Source: Streptomyces sp. LUP30 | Lineage (GTDB): Bacteria; Actinomycetota; Actinomycetes; Streptomycetales; Streptomycetaceae | Reading direction: 5' to 3' | DNA length: 64,000 nt | NCBI RefSeq assembly: GCF_001746365.1 | Contig: NZ_MJAJ01000004.1 | Span: 186,001-250,000, forward strand | Shown: positions 52,622-62,586 of the stretch, piece by piece | Layout: the number at the start of each line of letters is the position of its first letter | Numbering within the stretch: position 1 is the stretch's first letter | The notes under the pieces: model-generated | What the model saw: only the letters and a program-made list of their open reading frames with translations | Database searches by the model: none | Told to the model about the DNA's origin: nothing | Translations under genes and position numbers: made by a program

Positions 52622-54055
52622 TCAGCTCGTCACACGGAAGGTGGCGTCGCTGCGGCCGGTCGCGTTGGTGATCGGGTCGAGCCGCAGTTCGTAGGCGTAG
52701 TGGCGGATGTAGCGGTCGGGGTAGTTGTACGACTGGAAGGAGGACCAGGTGGAGTCGGCGAGGCCGGCGACCTTGCGGAAGGTGGCGTCGGCGGCGAACT
52801 GGGTGCTGCCGTCGTTGTGGGCGAGCTGGAAGTCGAAGTCGGAGTGCCGCAGGAAGTGTCCGGGGAACTCCACCGACTCGAAGGAGACGGTGCCGGTGCC
52901 TGCCAGGCCGGGCCTGAGGCGGAACTGGGCGTCCTCGGCGGGGCTCACGGCGGGGTCGATGCGCACGTCGAAGCCGGTCTGGCGTACGTACCGGTCCTGG
53001 AAGTTGTACGACTGCAGCCGCTGGGCCGGGGTGCTGGGCCAGCGGGCGAGGACGCGGCTCTCCTCGGCGGCCGTCAGGTTCAGGATCCAGCCGTGGCGTT
53101 TCTTCGTCCCGCCCATGTCGTAGCTGCTCGACGCGAGCTTCTGGTAGGAGGCGGGATCGGACGGGTCGGTCGTCAGAACCGGCATGTAGCCGCCACCCGA
53201 GGCGTACTGGTCGAGGTAGAGGCCCCACTTGTTCGTTCCGTTGAACTTCATCCACATCGGGCCCTCGACCTGGGACCCGGTGAGGCCGATGCCGGAGAGG
53301 TCGCCGAGGTTCGTCCACGTCCCGAGGATCGAGTTGCTGCCCTCGAGGGTGATCTGGCCGTCGCCGGAGGCCCGCACGTAGCGGTAGGCGCCGACGCCCG
53401 GCGGCACCGCGATGATCTGCGTGTCGATGATCTCCTGGGCGCCGGGGCGGTCGATGTAGATCTGCGGGGTGGAGATGGTGCGGAAGTCGCTGGTGTGGGC
53501 GTAGAAGATGCGGTGCTTCGTCGCGCCGTTGAGGGGCACGTTCGTCGCCCAGTACAGGATGTAGTCGTTGCCGGCCGGGTCCCAGATCGCCTCCGGCGCC
53601 CACGCGTTGCGCCCGTCGGGGATGGCGCCGGCGACGTTCAGCAGCCGCGGCTGCGACCAGGTGACCAGGTCCGTCGACTCCCACACCACGAGGTTGCGGC
53701 TGCCGTCGTTGATGGACTGGCTCCAGCTCTGCCCGCAGGAGATGCACAGGTCGGTGGCGATGATCCAGTACTTGCTGCCGTCGGGGGACCTCACGAACGC
53801 CGGATCGCGCACGCCCTTCGTGCCGACCGTGGAGCGCAGGACCATCCCGCCGCCGTTGAGGTCGTTCCAGTGCACGCCGTCCGTGCTGTGCGAGAGGTAC
53901 ATCTGCTGGTTGGTCGACCCTTCCCCGGTGAAGTGCACCATCAGGTACCCGGGGTCGGCGGCGGCCGCCGGTTGCGGCGGGGCCAGGGCCTGGCCCGTGA
54001 GGAGGAGGCACGCGGCGAGCAATATCGCCGACAGCCGTGCGCGCAGCGCGGACAT
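52622..54055 (-). CDS. Secreted GH43 glycosidase with AbfB (CBM42) arabinose-binding domain
   Basis: The product is 477 residues from ATG 54055 with AGGAGA six bases before. Sec signal to about residue 33. Catalytic propeller about 35-325: YLMVHFTGEGSTNQQMYLSH, GVRDPAFVRSPDGSKYWIIATD with the Arg-Asp-Pro motif, NAWAPEAIWDPAGNDYILYW carrying the likely acid Glu, and VEGPMWMKFNG. AbfB beta-trefoil about 340-477 (LQSYNFQDRYVRQ, SFESVEFPGHFLRH, FQSYNYPDRYIRH). AbfB binds arabinofuranose side chains, so the substrate is arabinan, arabinoxylan or arabinogalactan. Has its own strong terminator. Confidence 0.9.
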   Translation of the reverse strand: MSALRARLSAILLAACLLLTGQALAPPQPAAAADPGYLMVHFTGEGSTNQQMYLSHSTDGVHWNDLNGGGMVLRSTVGTKGVRDPAFVRSPDGSKYWIIATDLCISCGQSWSQSINDGSRNLVVWESTDLVTWSQPRLLNVAGAIPDGRNAWAPEAIWDPAGNDYILYWATNVPLNGATKHRIFYAHTSDFRTISTPQIYIDRPGAQEIIDTQIIAVPPGVGAYRYVRASGDGQITLEGSNSILGTWTNLGDLSGIGLTGSQVEGPMWMKFNGTNKWGLYLDQYASGGGYMPVLTTDPSDPASYQKLASSSYDMGGTKKRHGWILNLTAAEESRVLARWPSTPAQRLQSYNFQDRYVRQTGFDVRIDPAVSPAEDAQFRLRPGLAGTGTVSFESVEFPGHFLRHSDFDFQLAHNDGSTQFAADATFRKVAGLADSTWSSFQSYNYPDRYIRHYAYELRLDPITNATGRSDATFRVTS

Positions 54056-54658
54056 CTACGTCTCCTGTCGTTCTGTGAGTGCCACCGTCGGGTGAGGGGG
54101 CCGGAGGGGTGGCGGGACGGGCGCGGCCGCCGCGCGAGGGGGGTGAGGGCGGGGTGGCGGTGGTCGCCCGGGCGGGGCGGTCGTGACGCGGAGGGGGTCG
54201 GTGCGGTCGGCCGGTCCGGGGTGGTGCGGCAGGACGGTCTGCGGTCCGTTGACCGTCAGCCGAGGTGGATTGTTCGAAATGCAGAACGCTGTTCGTAAGG
54301 TCGGGCAGACGGTAAATGTGTGCGCCTGGAGGCGTCAATACCTTCGACAAGCATTCGCGCGAGGCGTTGACGCCCGCACCGCCGGCCTCCACGTTCCCTC
54401 AGCCGTGCGCCGGTCCGACGCTCGTTCGCCGGCTCGGATCGCCAGGACCTCCTAGCCCGGCCGTGTGGCGTGCACGGCCGAAGTGCGGCCGCTTTGCGCG
54501 CCGGTCCGTTCCCCTCGCGGTGCGGGGTGCTTTCGTCGGGGAGCCGGGTACGCGACGGCTCCTGTGGCTTGTCCTGACGGGCCGGCCGGCGTCCAGCCGT
54601 TCTCCTGCGCGTCGTCCGGATCCCGAGGGCGGCCGTCCGCAAGGCAGAAGGAGAGATC
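54056..54658. other. Divergent intergenic region, no gene seen
   Basis: Holds the promoters for the leftward GH43-AbfB gene and the rightward SDR gene. An AT-richer pocket lies at about 54270-54320. No convincing coding frame despite long GC-rich open frames. Confidence 0.45.
54331..54374. repeat. Inverted repeat GGCGTCAA / TTGACGCC
   Basis: Eight-base exact inverted repeat with a 28-base spacer in the divergent region, so it could be an operator pair for either flanking gene. Confidence 0.35.
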
Positions 54659-55501
<843 letters not shown>

Positions 55502-56035
55502 TCCCCGGTGCGGCATCGCGTCACGCCCCGCCGGACGGCGATTCCCGGCGCAGGGTTCCCGGGGCCGGTCGCCGCTCGCGCCGTGCGCACGGCACCGCTC
55601 ACGACGACCGGCCGCGCCCGACGCCCCGCCGCGCCCGCTCCCTTCCCCTCCGACGCCGCAGGGACGACCCCGTGCACGGCGCGCATCGACCGGTGGACGG
55701 CGGGACGCCGGGGCGCCGCCCGTCGCGGCCACGGCGGCCCGGGCGACCGGCGTCGAACAGGACGTCCGCGCGGGTCTCGGCGGCGCCGCCCGCATCGCCC
55801 GTGGCCGGCGGGTGGTCGAGGCCGGCCCGCCGCCTCCGCCGGACGTCATGCGCCGACGGGGCCGGCCCTCCCTCGACCGGGCCCCGGCCGGCACCTCCGT
55901 GCCGGCGGCCCGCGCGGGCGGCTGAGACGCCTCCGCCGCTCCGGGGACGGCCCCGGCCCGTCGTCCGCGGGCCCTCCTCCCCGTCCCGTCCCTCCTCAGC
56001 CCCGCCGCTTCGCAGGGCAGACCATCGAGGCGCAC
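55502..56035. other. Very GC-rich gap before cydA, no gene recognised
   Basis: Frames are open on both strands but low-complexity (Arg/Pro/Ala), as expected from base composition. It should carry the cydAB promoter near its right end. Confidence 0.4.
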
Positions 56036-57523
56036 ATGCTCAGCACCGTCGCTCTGCTCGCGAACAGCACACCGGACCGACTCCTGCCGGCGCGGGAGCT
56101 GATGGCCTTCACCCTGGCCTCGCACATCCTGCTGGTCCCCTTCGGCGTCGCCCTGCCGTTCATCACGCTGCTCATGCACCACCGGGCGCTGCGCCGCGAC
56201 GACCCCGTCGCCCTCACCCTCGCCCGGCGCTGGTCGGCGGTGATGGCCGTCCAGTTCGCCATCGGCATCATCACCGGCACCGTGCTGTCCTTCGAGTTCG
56301 GCCTGCTGTGGCCCGGCATGATGGGCCGCTGGGGAGACGTCTTCGGCCTCGGGTTCGGCGTCGAGGCATGGGCGTTCTTCCTGGAGGCCGTCCTGATCGC
56401 GATCTATCTCTACGGCTGGCGCCGGCTCAAGCCCTGGACCCACTTCTGGCTCGCCGTGCCGCTGCCGTTGGCCGCCCTGATGGGGGCGTTCGGCATCATC
56501 GCGGCCAACTCCTGGATGAACACCCCGCAGGGGTTCCGTCCGGACGCCCAGGGCGGGCCCGTCGACGTCGACGTGCGGCAGGCGATCTTCACGCCGATGT
56601 TCGGACCGGAGTACTGGCACTTCGTCGTCGCGATGCTCCTGACCGCCGGATACGTGGTCGCCGGGGTGTACGCGGTCGGTTGGCTGCGCGGGCGCCGCGA
56701 CCGCTACCACCGGCTCGGCTTCACCGTGCCGTTCACGGTCGCCGCGATCCTGACGCCGGTGCAGTTCATGATCGGGGACTCCACCGCTCGCGCCGTCTTC
56801 CACAAGCAGCCGGTCAAGTTCGCCGCCACGGAGATCGTCTGGAAGACCGACACTCATGTGCCGGAGTACATGTTCGGGCGGCTGAACAGCGACGGCACGA
56901 TCTCCGGCGGCCTGAGGATCCCCCAACTGGACTCGATCCTCGCCGGGTTCTCACCGAGCACGAAGGTGACGGGGCTGACCTCGGTGTCCGCCGCCGACCG
57001 CCCCACCGTCGTCCAGGCCACCATCGCCCACTGGGCCTTCGACGTCATGGTCACCGTCGGCAGCCTGCTGATCCTCCTCGCGCTCTGGTACGCCTGGTCC
57101 TGGTGGCGACGCCGGGACAACCCCGCGAGCCGCTGGTTCTACCGCTGCGCCGCGCTCGCCGGAGTCGCCTGTCTGGTCACCGTCGAGTGCGGGTGGATCA
57201 CCACGGAGGTCGGCCGTCAGCCCTGGATCGTCTACCGGCGGATGCGGGTCTCGGAGGCGCTGACCGACACCCACGCCGGGGCGCTGTGGGCGATGCTCGG
57301 CATCGTCGTCGTCGTGTACGCGGCCGTCTTCGCCTCGTTCCTCGCCGTCGTGCTGAAGATGCGCACCCGCTGGCGTATCGCCGACGAGGGCTCGGCCGGC
57401 CCGCACGCGGACCTGCCGCCGGAGAGCGACACCCCCTACGGGCCCAGAAGCGAGCCCGATCCTCCCACCGCCGCGACCGCGCCCGGCGGCCGGCCCGGCG
57501 GCAGCTCCGGGGGCGCGTCGTGA
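56036..57523 (+). CDS. cydA: Cytochrome bd-type quinol oxidase subunit I
   Basis: The product is 495 residues from ATG 56036 (GAGG upstream) with about nine membrane helices. The N-terminal ARELMAFTLASHILLVPFG contains the His that ligates high-spin heme. The quinol-site motif GRQPW occurs as EVGRQPWIVYRRMR (about 400). The Q-loop is short, as in the CioA-like form. It oxidises quinol and reduces oxygen without proton pumping. A Pro/Gly-rich hydrophilic tail of about 40 residues ends the protein. Its stop overlaps cydB by four bases (GTGA). Confidence 0.92.
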   Translation: MLSTVALLANSTPDRLLPARELMAFTLASHILLVPFGVALPFITLLMHHRALRRDDPVALTLARRWSAVMAVQFAIGIITGTVLSFEFGLLWPGMMGRWGDVFGLGFGVEAWAFFLEAVLIAIYLYGWRRLKPWTHFWLAVPLPLAALMGAFGIIAANSWMNTPQGFRPDAQGGPVDVDVRQAIFTPMFGPEYWHFVVAMLLTAGYVVAGVYAVGWLRGRRDRYHRLGFTVPFTVAAILTPVQFMIGDSTARAVFHKQPVKFAATEIVWKTDTHVPEYMFGRLNSDGTISGGLRIPQLDSILAGFSPSTKVTGLTSVSAADRPTVVQATIAHWAFDVMVTVGSLLILLALWYAWSWWRRRDNPASRWFYRCAALAGVACLVTVECGWITTEVGRQPWIVYRRMRVSEALTDTHAGALWAMLGIVVVVYAAVFASFLAVVLKMRTRWRIADEGSAGPHADLPPESDTPYGPRSEPDPPTAATAPGGRPGGSSGGAS

Positions 57524-58563
57524 CGGCCGACCTCGTCGCCTGGGTGATGGTGCTCGCGATCGCCGCCTACGCCTGCGCCGGAGGCACCGACTACGGGGCG
57601 GGCTTCTGGGACCTCATGGCCGGCGGCGCCGACCGCGGCAGGCGGCCACGCCGGCTGATCGACCAGGCCATGGCGCCGGTCTGGGAGGCCAACAACGTCT
57701 GGTTGATCTTCGTCCTCGTCGTCATGTGGACCGGCTTCCCGACGATGTTCCAGGCCGTCTTCTCCGCGATGTGGCTGCCGCTCGCCCTGGCCGCCGTCGG
57801 GCTGGTGCTGCGCGGCGCCGGGTTCGCGCTGCGCAAGCCCGCCCACCGCCTGGCCCGACGACGGATCTACGGCGCGATGTTCGCCGTCTCGTCCCTCGTG
57901 ACGCCGTTCTTCCTCGGGGCGGTGCTCGGCGGCGTCGCCTCCGGCCGGGTCCGGGTCGGCACGACCGCCTCCGCGGACGCCTGGGCGAATGCGACGTCGG
58001 TCCTCACCGGCCTGCTGGCCATCGCCGCCACCGCGTTCCTGGGCGCGGTCTTCCTCTGCTCCGACGCCCGGCGGTTCGGCGCGCACGACCTCGTCGACTA
58101 CTTCCGGCTGCGGGCGGTGATCGCCTTCGCCGCGGTCGTCGTCCTCGCGCTCGTCGCCCTGCCCGTCACCCGCGACGACGCCCGCCATGTCTGGGACGGC
58201 CTCACCTCGGGGCCTGGCCTGCTGCTGATCGTCGTCGCCGCGGTCTGCGGCGTCGCCACGGTGGTGCTCGTGTGGCGACGGTCGTTCGGCTGGTCCCGGT
58301 ACACGTCGGTGGCGAGCGTCGCGCTGACCGTCGGCGCCTGGGGCCTGGCGCAGCGGCCCTACGCGCTGCCGACCACGCTGACGGTGACCGACGCGGCCGG
58401 GGCCGCCCCCGCCATGCGCTGGCTGATGATCGTCACCGCCATCGCGATCGTGCTGGTGGGACCGGCGCTGGTGCTGCTCTACCGGCTCGACACGATGGGC
58501 GAGCTGGAGGAGCTCACCGACGCCGACACCCGGGCCGCCCCGGCGCCCGGGGAGGACGTCTAG
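57520..58563 (+). CDS. cydB: Cytochrome bd-type quinol oxidase subunit II
   Basis: The product is 347 residues from GTG 57520, overlapping the cydA stop. Typical start DLVAWVMVLAIAAYACAGGTDYGAGFWDLMAGG, then APVWEANNVWLIFVLVVMWTGFPTMFQAVFS, and eight or so membrane helices. It stabilises the heme subunit. No cydCD transporter genes follow, so assembly factors must be elsewhere. Ends before a tandem repeat and a convergent gene. Confidence 0.92.
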   Translation: MTADLVAWVMVLAIAAYACAGGTDYGAGFWDLMAGGADRGRRPRRLIDQAMAPVWEANNVWLIFVLVVMWTGFPTMFQAVFSAMWLPLALAAVGLVLRGAGFALRKPAHRLARRRIYGAMFAVSSLVTPFFLGAVLGGVASGRVRVGTTASADAWANATSVLTGLLAIAATAFLGAVFLCSDARRFGAHDLVDYFRLRAVIAFAAVVVLALVALPVTRDDARHVWDGLTSGPGLLLIVVAAVCGVATVVLVWRRSFGWSRYTSVASVALTVGAWGLAQRPYALPTTLTVTDAAGAAPAMRWLMIVTAIAIVLVGPALVLLYRLDTMGELEELTDADTRAAPAPGEDV

Positions 58564-58572
58564 ACGGGCGGC

Positions 58573-58635
58573 CGCACCGGCCGGTCGCACCGGCCGTCGC
58601 ACCGGCCGGTCGCACCGGCCGTCGCACCGGCCGGT
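58573..58635. repeat. Tandem GCACCGGCCGGTC / GCACCGGCCGTC repeat
   Basis: Five alternating 13- and 12-base units (period 25) fill the gap between convergent cydB and the GMC oxidoreductase. Each carries CCGGCC, so single strands can fold in many ways; it may terminate both genes. Confidence 0.75.
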
Positions 58636-58660
58636 CGCCGTGGGCGAGCGGGACCCGCGG

Positions 58661-60241
58661 TCAGCGCAGCCGGCCGGCGATGTGGTCGCCGACCCGCAGC
58701 GCGTTGGCGATGGCGGTCAGCGACGGGTTCACCGCGCCGATGCTCGGGAAGAAACCGGTGTCCACGACGTAGAGGTTGTCGAGGTCGTGGGCCTTGCAGT
58801 TGACGTCGAGCGCCGAACTGCGGGGGTCGTCGCCGAACCGCACGGTGCCCGCCTGGTGCGCCGTGGCCCCGATGGGCATGCCCTTGTGCAGATAGATGCT
58901 GTGGTCCAGCAGGTGGTGCTCGTGCATGCCCAACTGCCCCAGCATGCCCCGCAGTTTGTGCTGGAGGCGGTGCAGCCCGGCGACGTTGTTCTTCTCGTCG
59001 AGCGCGAGGTGCACGCCGCCGTCCCTGTCCAGGGTGACCCGGCTCTCGGGCAGCGGAAGGTCCTCCCCGCACAGCCAGAAGTCGACGGCGTGGTGCGCCA
59101 GCACCTCGAAGGGCATCTCGGGCGTGACGGCGCCGGCCCAGCGGGGCGCCTCGCCGTGGATCTGGTCGGCGTCCGACTTGCCGAGCATCTGGACGCCGCC
59201 GAGCGGATAGTCCCAGTCGTCCGCGCCCAGGTACCAGTCGTTCAGCGCCAGGGTCTTCTGGAACCTGGTCGGGTTCGGTTCCTTCGACACCGCCATCAGG
59301 GCCAGGTTGTTGTGACGCATGTAGTGGCGTCCCACCACGTCGGAGCTGTTGGCCAGGCCGCGCGGATGCTTGTCGTCGGCCGAACGCAGCAGCAGCACAG
59401 CGGAGTTGACCGCTCCCGCGGAGACCACCACGATGTCGGCCCCGAATTCCTCGGTCGCTCCGTTCGTGAGTTCGGCGACGACCCTGGTGACGGTGCGTCC
59501 GGTCGGGTCGGTCTCCAGGCGCCGCACATGGGCACCCGTCACCATGGTGACGTTGTCGTACCCGAGCGCCGGGTCGACGCAGATCACCTGCGCGTCCGAC
59601 TTGGCGCCGACCAGGCACGGGAAGCCGTCGACGCGGTCACAGCGGATGCAGACGCTGTCGTGGGCGGCCCGGCCGTGCTCGTCCTGGACGAGGTTCACGC
59701 CGATCGGCAGATGGAAGGGATGCAGGCCGGCCTTGCCGAGATCGTCGCTGAGCTGCTGGATGCGTGCCTCGTGCTCGACCGGCGGGTAGGCGTACTGCGC
59801 ACCGGCCGGCCCCTCGGTGGGGTCCTCGCCGTGCCGGCCGTGCACCAGGTAGAGGTGCTCCGCCTCGGTGTAGTACGGCTCCAGATCCTCGTAGCGGATC
59901 GGCCACGCCGGGGAGACGCCGTCGTGGTGACGCAGTTCGCCGAAGTCCTCGGGCCGGAGCCGGAAGAGCGCGGCGCCGTAGAACTTGGTGTTGCCGCCGA
60001 CGTAGTAGTTGACCTCGGGGGCGAACCGGTCGCCGTGCCGGTCGTACCAGAACTCCGGGGCGCGGTACTTGCCCTTGACGAACACGGCGGTCGAGTCCCA
60101 GTTGTCGCGCTCCCGCGGCAGATAGCCGCCACGCTCCAGGATCAGGATCCGCTTGCCGGTGGGGGCCAGCCGGTGGGCGAGCGTGCCGCCGCCGGCTCCC
60201 GTACCGATGACGATGACGTCGTAGTGCTGAGCGTCGGCCAT
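58661..60241 (-). CDS. GMC-family FAD oxidoreductase
   Basis: The product is 526 residues from ATG 60241. FAD-binding start YDVIVIGTGAGGGTLAHRLA (about 6-25) and ILILERGGYLPRE; substrate side VNYYVGGNTKFYGAALFRLRPEDFGE; a Cys cluster in VCIRCDRVDGFPCLVGAKSDA; the end has the usual LDNLYVVDTGFFPSIGAVNPSLT with the His/Asn active-site region nearby (NCKAHDLDNL). Cysteine-containing members include sugar and sugar-acid dehydrogenases. Third in a leftward set after the cyclase and gluconokinase. A gluconate or sugar oxidase/dehydrogenase role is inferred. Confidence 0.85.
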   Translation of the reverse strand: MADAQHYDVIVIGTGAGGGTLAHRLAPTGKRILILERGGYLPRERDNWDSTAVFVKGKYRAPEFWYDRHGDRFAPEVNYYVGGNTKFYGAALFRLRPEDFGELRHHDGVSPAWPIRYEDLEPYYTEAEHLYLVHGRHGEDPTEGPAGAQYAYPPVEHEARIQQLSDDLGKAGLHPFHLPIGVNLVQDEHGRAAHDSVCIRCDRVDGFPCLVGAKSDAQVICVDPALGYDNVTMVTGAHVRRLETDPTGRTVTRVVAELTNGATEEFGADIVVVSAGAVNSAVLLLRSADDKHPRGLANSSDVVGRHYMRHNNLALMAVSKEPNPTRFQKTLALNDWYLGADDWDYPLGGVQMLGKSDADQIHGEAPRWAGAVTPEMPFEVLAHHAVDFWLCGEDLPLPESRVTLDRDGGVHLALDEKNNVAGLHRLQHKLRGMLGQLGMHEHHLLDHSIYLHKGMPIGATAHQAGTVRFGDDPRSSALDVNCKAHDLDNLYVVDTGFFPSIGAVNPSLTAIANALRVGDHIAGRLR

Positions 60242-60401
60242 GACCGTCCCGTTCCAGGAGTCGTCGGCTGTCCTGCGCGCAGCGCCCGGAGGGGACCGCC
60301 GCCCCGCTTCGTTCCGGGCCAGCACGCGACAAACGGGATGTTCCATCCCGATCTCCAACGTAACGGCTGGGTGCGGCGGCGGCGACCCGGACTCCGGCCG
60401 G

Positions 60402-60941
60402 TCACCGGCCGACCGGCCCCCCGGCCTTCCGCAGCGCCCGCGCCGCCTCGTCGACGATCGTCCGCGGGTCGGCCCCCGCGTCGACGGTCAGGCCGGGCTC
60501 GTCCGGCCGCAGCGGTTCGAGAGCGGCGTACTGGGAGTCCACCAGCAGGGCCGGCATGAAATGGTCCACACGGCCTGCGACCCTTCGCGCGGCCGTCTCC
60601 CCGTCGAGCGCCAGATACAGGAACCATGTGCCCGCGCCTGCCCTTCGGAACAGTTCGCGGTACTCGTGCTTGAGGGCCGAGCAGGCCATCACCGCGCCCC
60701 GGCCGCTGTCGGTCGCCTCGCGGATCAGGGCGGCGAGGGCCAGCAGCCACGGCCGGCGGTCCACGTCGTCGAGGGGACGGCCCGCGGTCATCTTGGCGCG
60801 GTTGGCGGCCGAGTGGACGTCGTCCGCCTCCAGGAAAGGGACGCCGAGCCGCTGCGCGAGCAGTCGCCCCACGGTGGACTTCCCCGAACCCGAGACGCCC
60901 ATGACGACCACGACCGGTGGCCTCGGGTCGGTCGTGCTCAT
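60402..60941 (-). CDS. gntK: Gluconokinase
   Basis: The product is 179 residues from ATG 60941. P-loop VVMGVSGSGKSTVGRLLAQRL (about 12-32), EADDVHSAANRAKMTAGRPLDD, and the GntK-type MACSALKHEYRELFR followed by FLYLALDGE and HFMPALLVDSQYAALEPL. Length matches the family. Phosphorylates gluconate to 6-phosphogluconate, feeding the pentose phosphate route. It lies 21 bases after the cyclase stop. Confidence 0.92.
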   Translation of the reverse strand: MSTTDPRPPVVVVMGVSGSGKSTVGRLLAQRLGVPFLEADDVHSAANRAKMTAGRPLDDVDRRPWLLALAALIREATDSGRGAVMACSALKHEYRELFRRAGAGTWFLYLALDGETAARRVAGRVDHFMPALLVDSQYAALEPLRPDEPGLTVDAGADPRTIVDEAARALRKAGGPVGR

Positions 60942-60962
60942 GGTGAACCTCCGGATCCCGGG

Positions 60963-61916
60963 TCAGAGGACGGCGATCGGGTTGACCGGTGAGCCGGTGG
61001 CGTCCGGCAGTCTCAGCGGGGCGGTCACACAGAGGAACGACCACCGGTCCGCCGTCTCGCAGACCGGCGCCAGGTCCTCGAACTGCAGGTAGTCCAGCAG
61101 GTGAAGGCCCATGGCGTGGATCGCCAGCACATGCACGGGGAAGTCGACGCCGTCGGTGGAACTCGGGGCCGTGTCGTTGTTGCCGTCGCCGCCGAGCAGG
61201 GCGACCCGCCGGTCCGCGAGGAACTCCAGCGCCGACGGATGGAGTCCGGCGCGTCTGCTCGCCGCATGCCACGCTCCCAACTCGGCGCGGCGCCGGCGGT
61301 GGCCCACCCGGACGAAGAGGAGGTCGCCCTCCTGCACGCGGACGTGCTGGGCGGTCTCGGCCGCGGCGAGGTCGCCGGCCGTCACATGATCACCCGGTTC
61401 GAGCCAGGGCACGCCGCGCAGCCGCGGAACGTCCAACAGCACTCCGCGACCTACGATCCCGTCGCGTGCGGCCTCCAGGGAAAGGGCGGTGGCTCCGCTC
61501 GCGGTGACGCTGCTCGCGGGCACTCCGCCGTGCAGGGTGCCGTCGTAGACGACGTGGCACAGGGCGTCGAGGTGGCTGTCGACGTCGCCGTGCACGTTCA
61601 TCGCGAAGCTGTCCCGTGCGAAGTGCAGTCCGCCGGGGGCGTCTTCACCGGGCCGTCCGTTCATCCGGTGTTTCGCGGGTGTCGGATTGTCCGGGCCGGG
61701 CCAGGTCTCCACCGGCGCGGCGAGCGTCACCGTCCGGCCGGTCCGCACCTCCCGGGCGGCGGCCGCCACCCGGGCGGGGGTGAGCGCAGCCAGAGCGCCC
61801 CGCTCGCCCGAGGCCCAGGCGGAGCGCCCGAGCAGACGCCGGTACAGCTCGCCGAACGCGGCCTCGGTCAGCCGGGGCGGTTCCGTCGGTCGCGTCGGTC
61901 GGGCACGGCCGGCCAT
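60963..61916 (-). CDS. Cyclase-family metal hydrolase (kynurenine-formamidase-like)
   Basis: The product is 317 residues from ATG 61916. The metal-binding motif is NVHGDVDSHLDALCHVVYDG (about 110-127), a variant of the H-x-G-T-H-x-D-x-P-x-H motif; a later GDGNNDTAPSSTDG and HVLAIHAMGLHLLDYL are also typical. Such enzymes hydrolyse formamides or lactone-like substrates. In front of gluconokinase it could act as a sugar lactonase-like hydrolase; this is inference. Confidence 0.8.
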   Translation of the reverse strand: MAGRARPTRPTEPPRLTEAAFGELYRRLLGRSAWASGERGALAALTPARVAAAAREVRTGRTVTLAAPVETWPGPDNPTPAKHRMNGRPGEDAPGGLHFARDSFAMNVHGDVDSHLDALCHVVYDGTLHGGVPASSVTASGATALSLEAARDGIVGRGVLLDVPRLRGVPWLEPGDHVTAGDLAAAETAQHVRVQEGDLLFVRVGHRRRRAELGAWHAASRRAGLHPSALEFLADRRVALLGGDGNNDTAPSSTDGVDFPVHVLAIHAMGLHLLDYLQFEDLAPVCETADRWSFLCVTAPLRLPDATGSPVNPIAVL

Positions 61917-62586
61917 GGGTCAGCGACCTCGTCCCGCGTCGGGCGCCCGGTCGAGGGGGCGGCCGGGCGCGGCGGTCCGCAGGTGGCCCACCAGGCTCCG
62001 TCCGGCGGGGGGCGGGCGGCGATCCATGAGAGCTCCGAGGGTCGGGGAGAAGCCCTGAGTCCACTATCGGCCACTCCGGCGCCGCTTGCGCGCCGGAGGC
62101 GACCGGAGCGGGCCGGGGTTCTCCGGAGCGCCCGGGCAGCGCGTCCCGGCCCGCCCTTCGCCTCCCGCGGGGCGTCGCCGACCCGAGCCGGAGGGCCGCG
62201 TGCGGTGGGACTCCGGCGTCACCGCGGACGACGCCGCCGTCTCCGGCCGAGGGTGTCACCGCGTGCGGCGGCGCACGCACCGACGCACCCCCTGTGGCCT
62301 CGGCGGGCGAACCTGCCCGGCGATCACGCCGACGGGGACGTGTCGTGCTTGACCGGATCCCCGGGGGGCCGCACGCTCCCGACGGGACCACGTGCAGCTC
62401 TTCACCGAAGACACCCTTCCGCAGCGGTACCGGGCACGTCGGCCCCGGCCCCGTCGAGCGGCACACCGTCCGCTGGGGGATCACGCCCCGGGGGAGTGAG
62501 GCGCCGGGCGCCCATCCGGTCCGGCCGGGCGCGCGGGCCGGCGTGGGCACCCGCTCGTCCCACCACCTCGCTTCGAAAGGCCGCTC
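61917..62586. other. 670-base gap, no gene recognised
   Basis: Upstream of the leftward cyclase set and the rightward antiporter. Open frames on both strands lack ribosome sites and have composition-driven Arg/Pro/Gly sequence. A segment at about 62391-62430 (VQLFTEDTLPQRY) looks faintly protein-like and may be a remnant. Confidence 0.4.
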
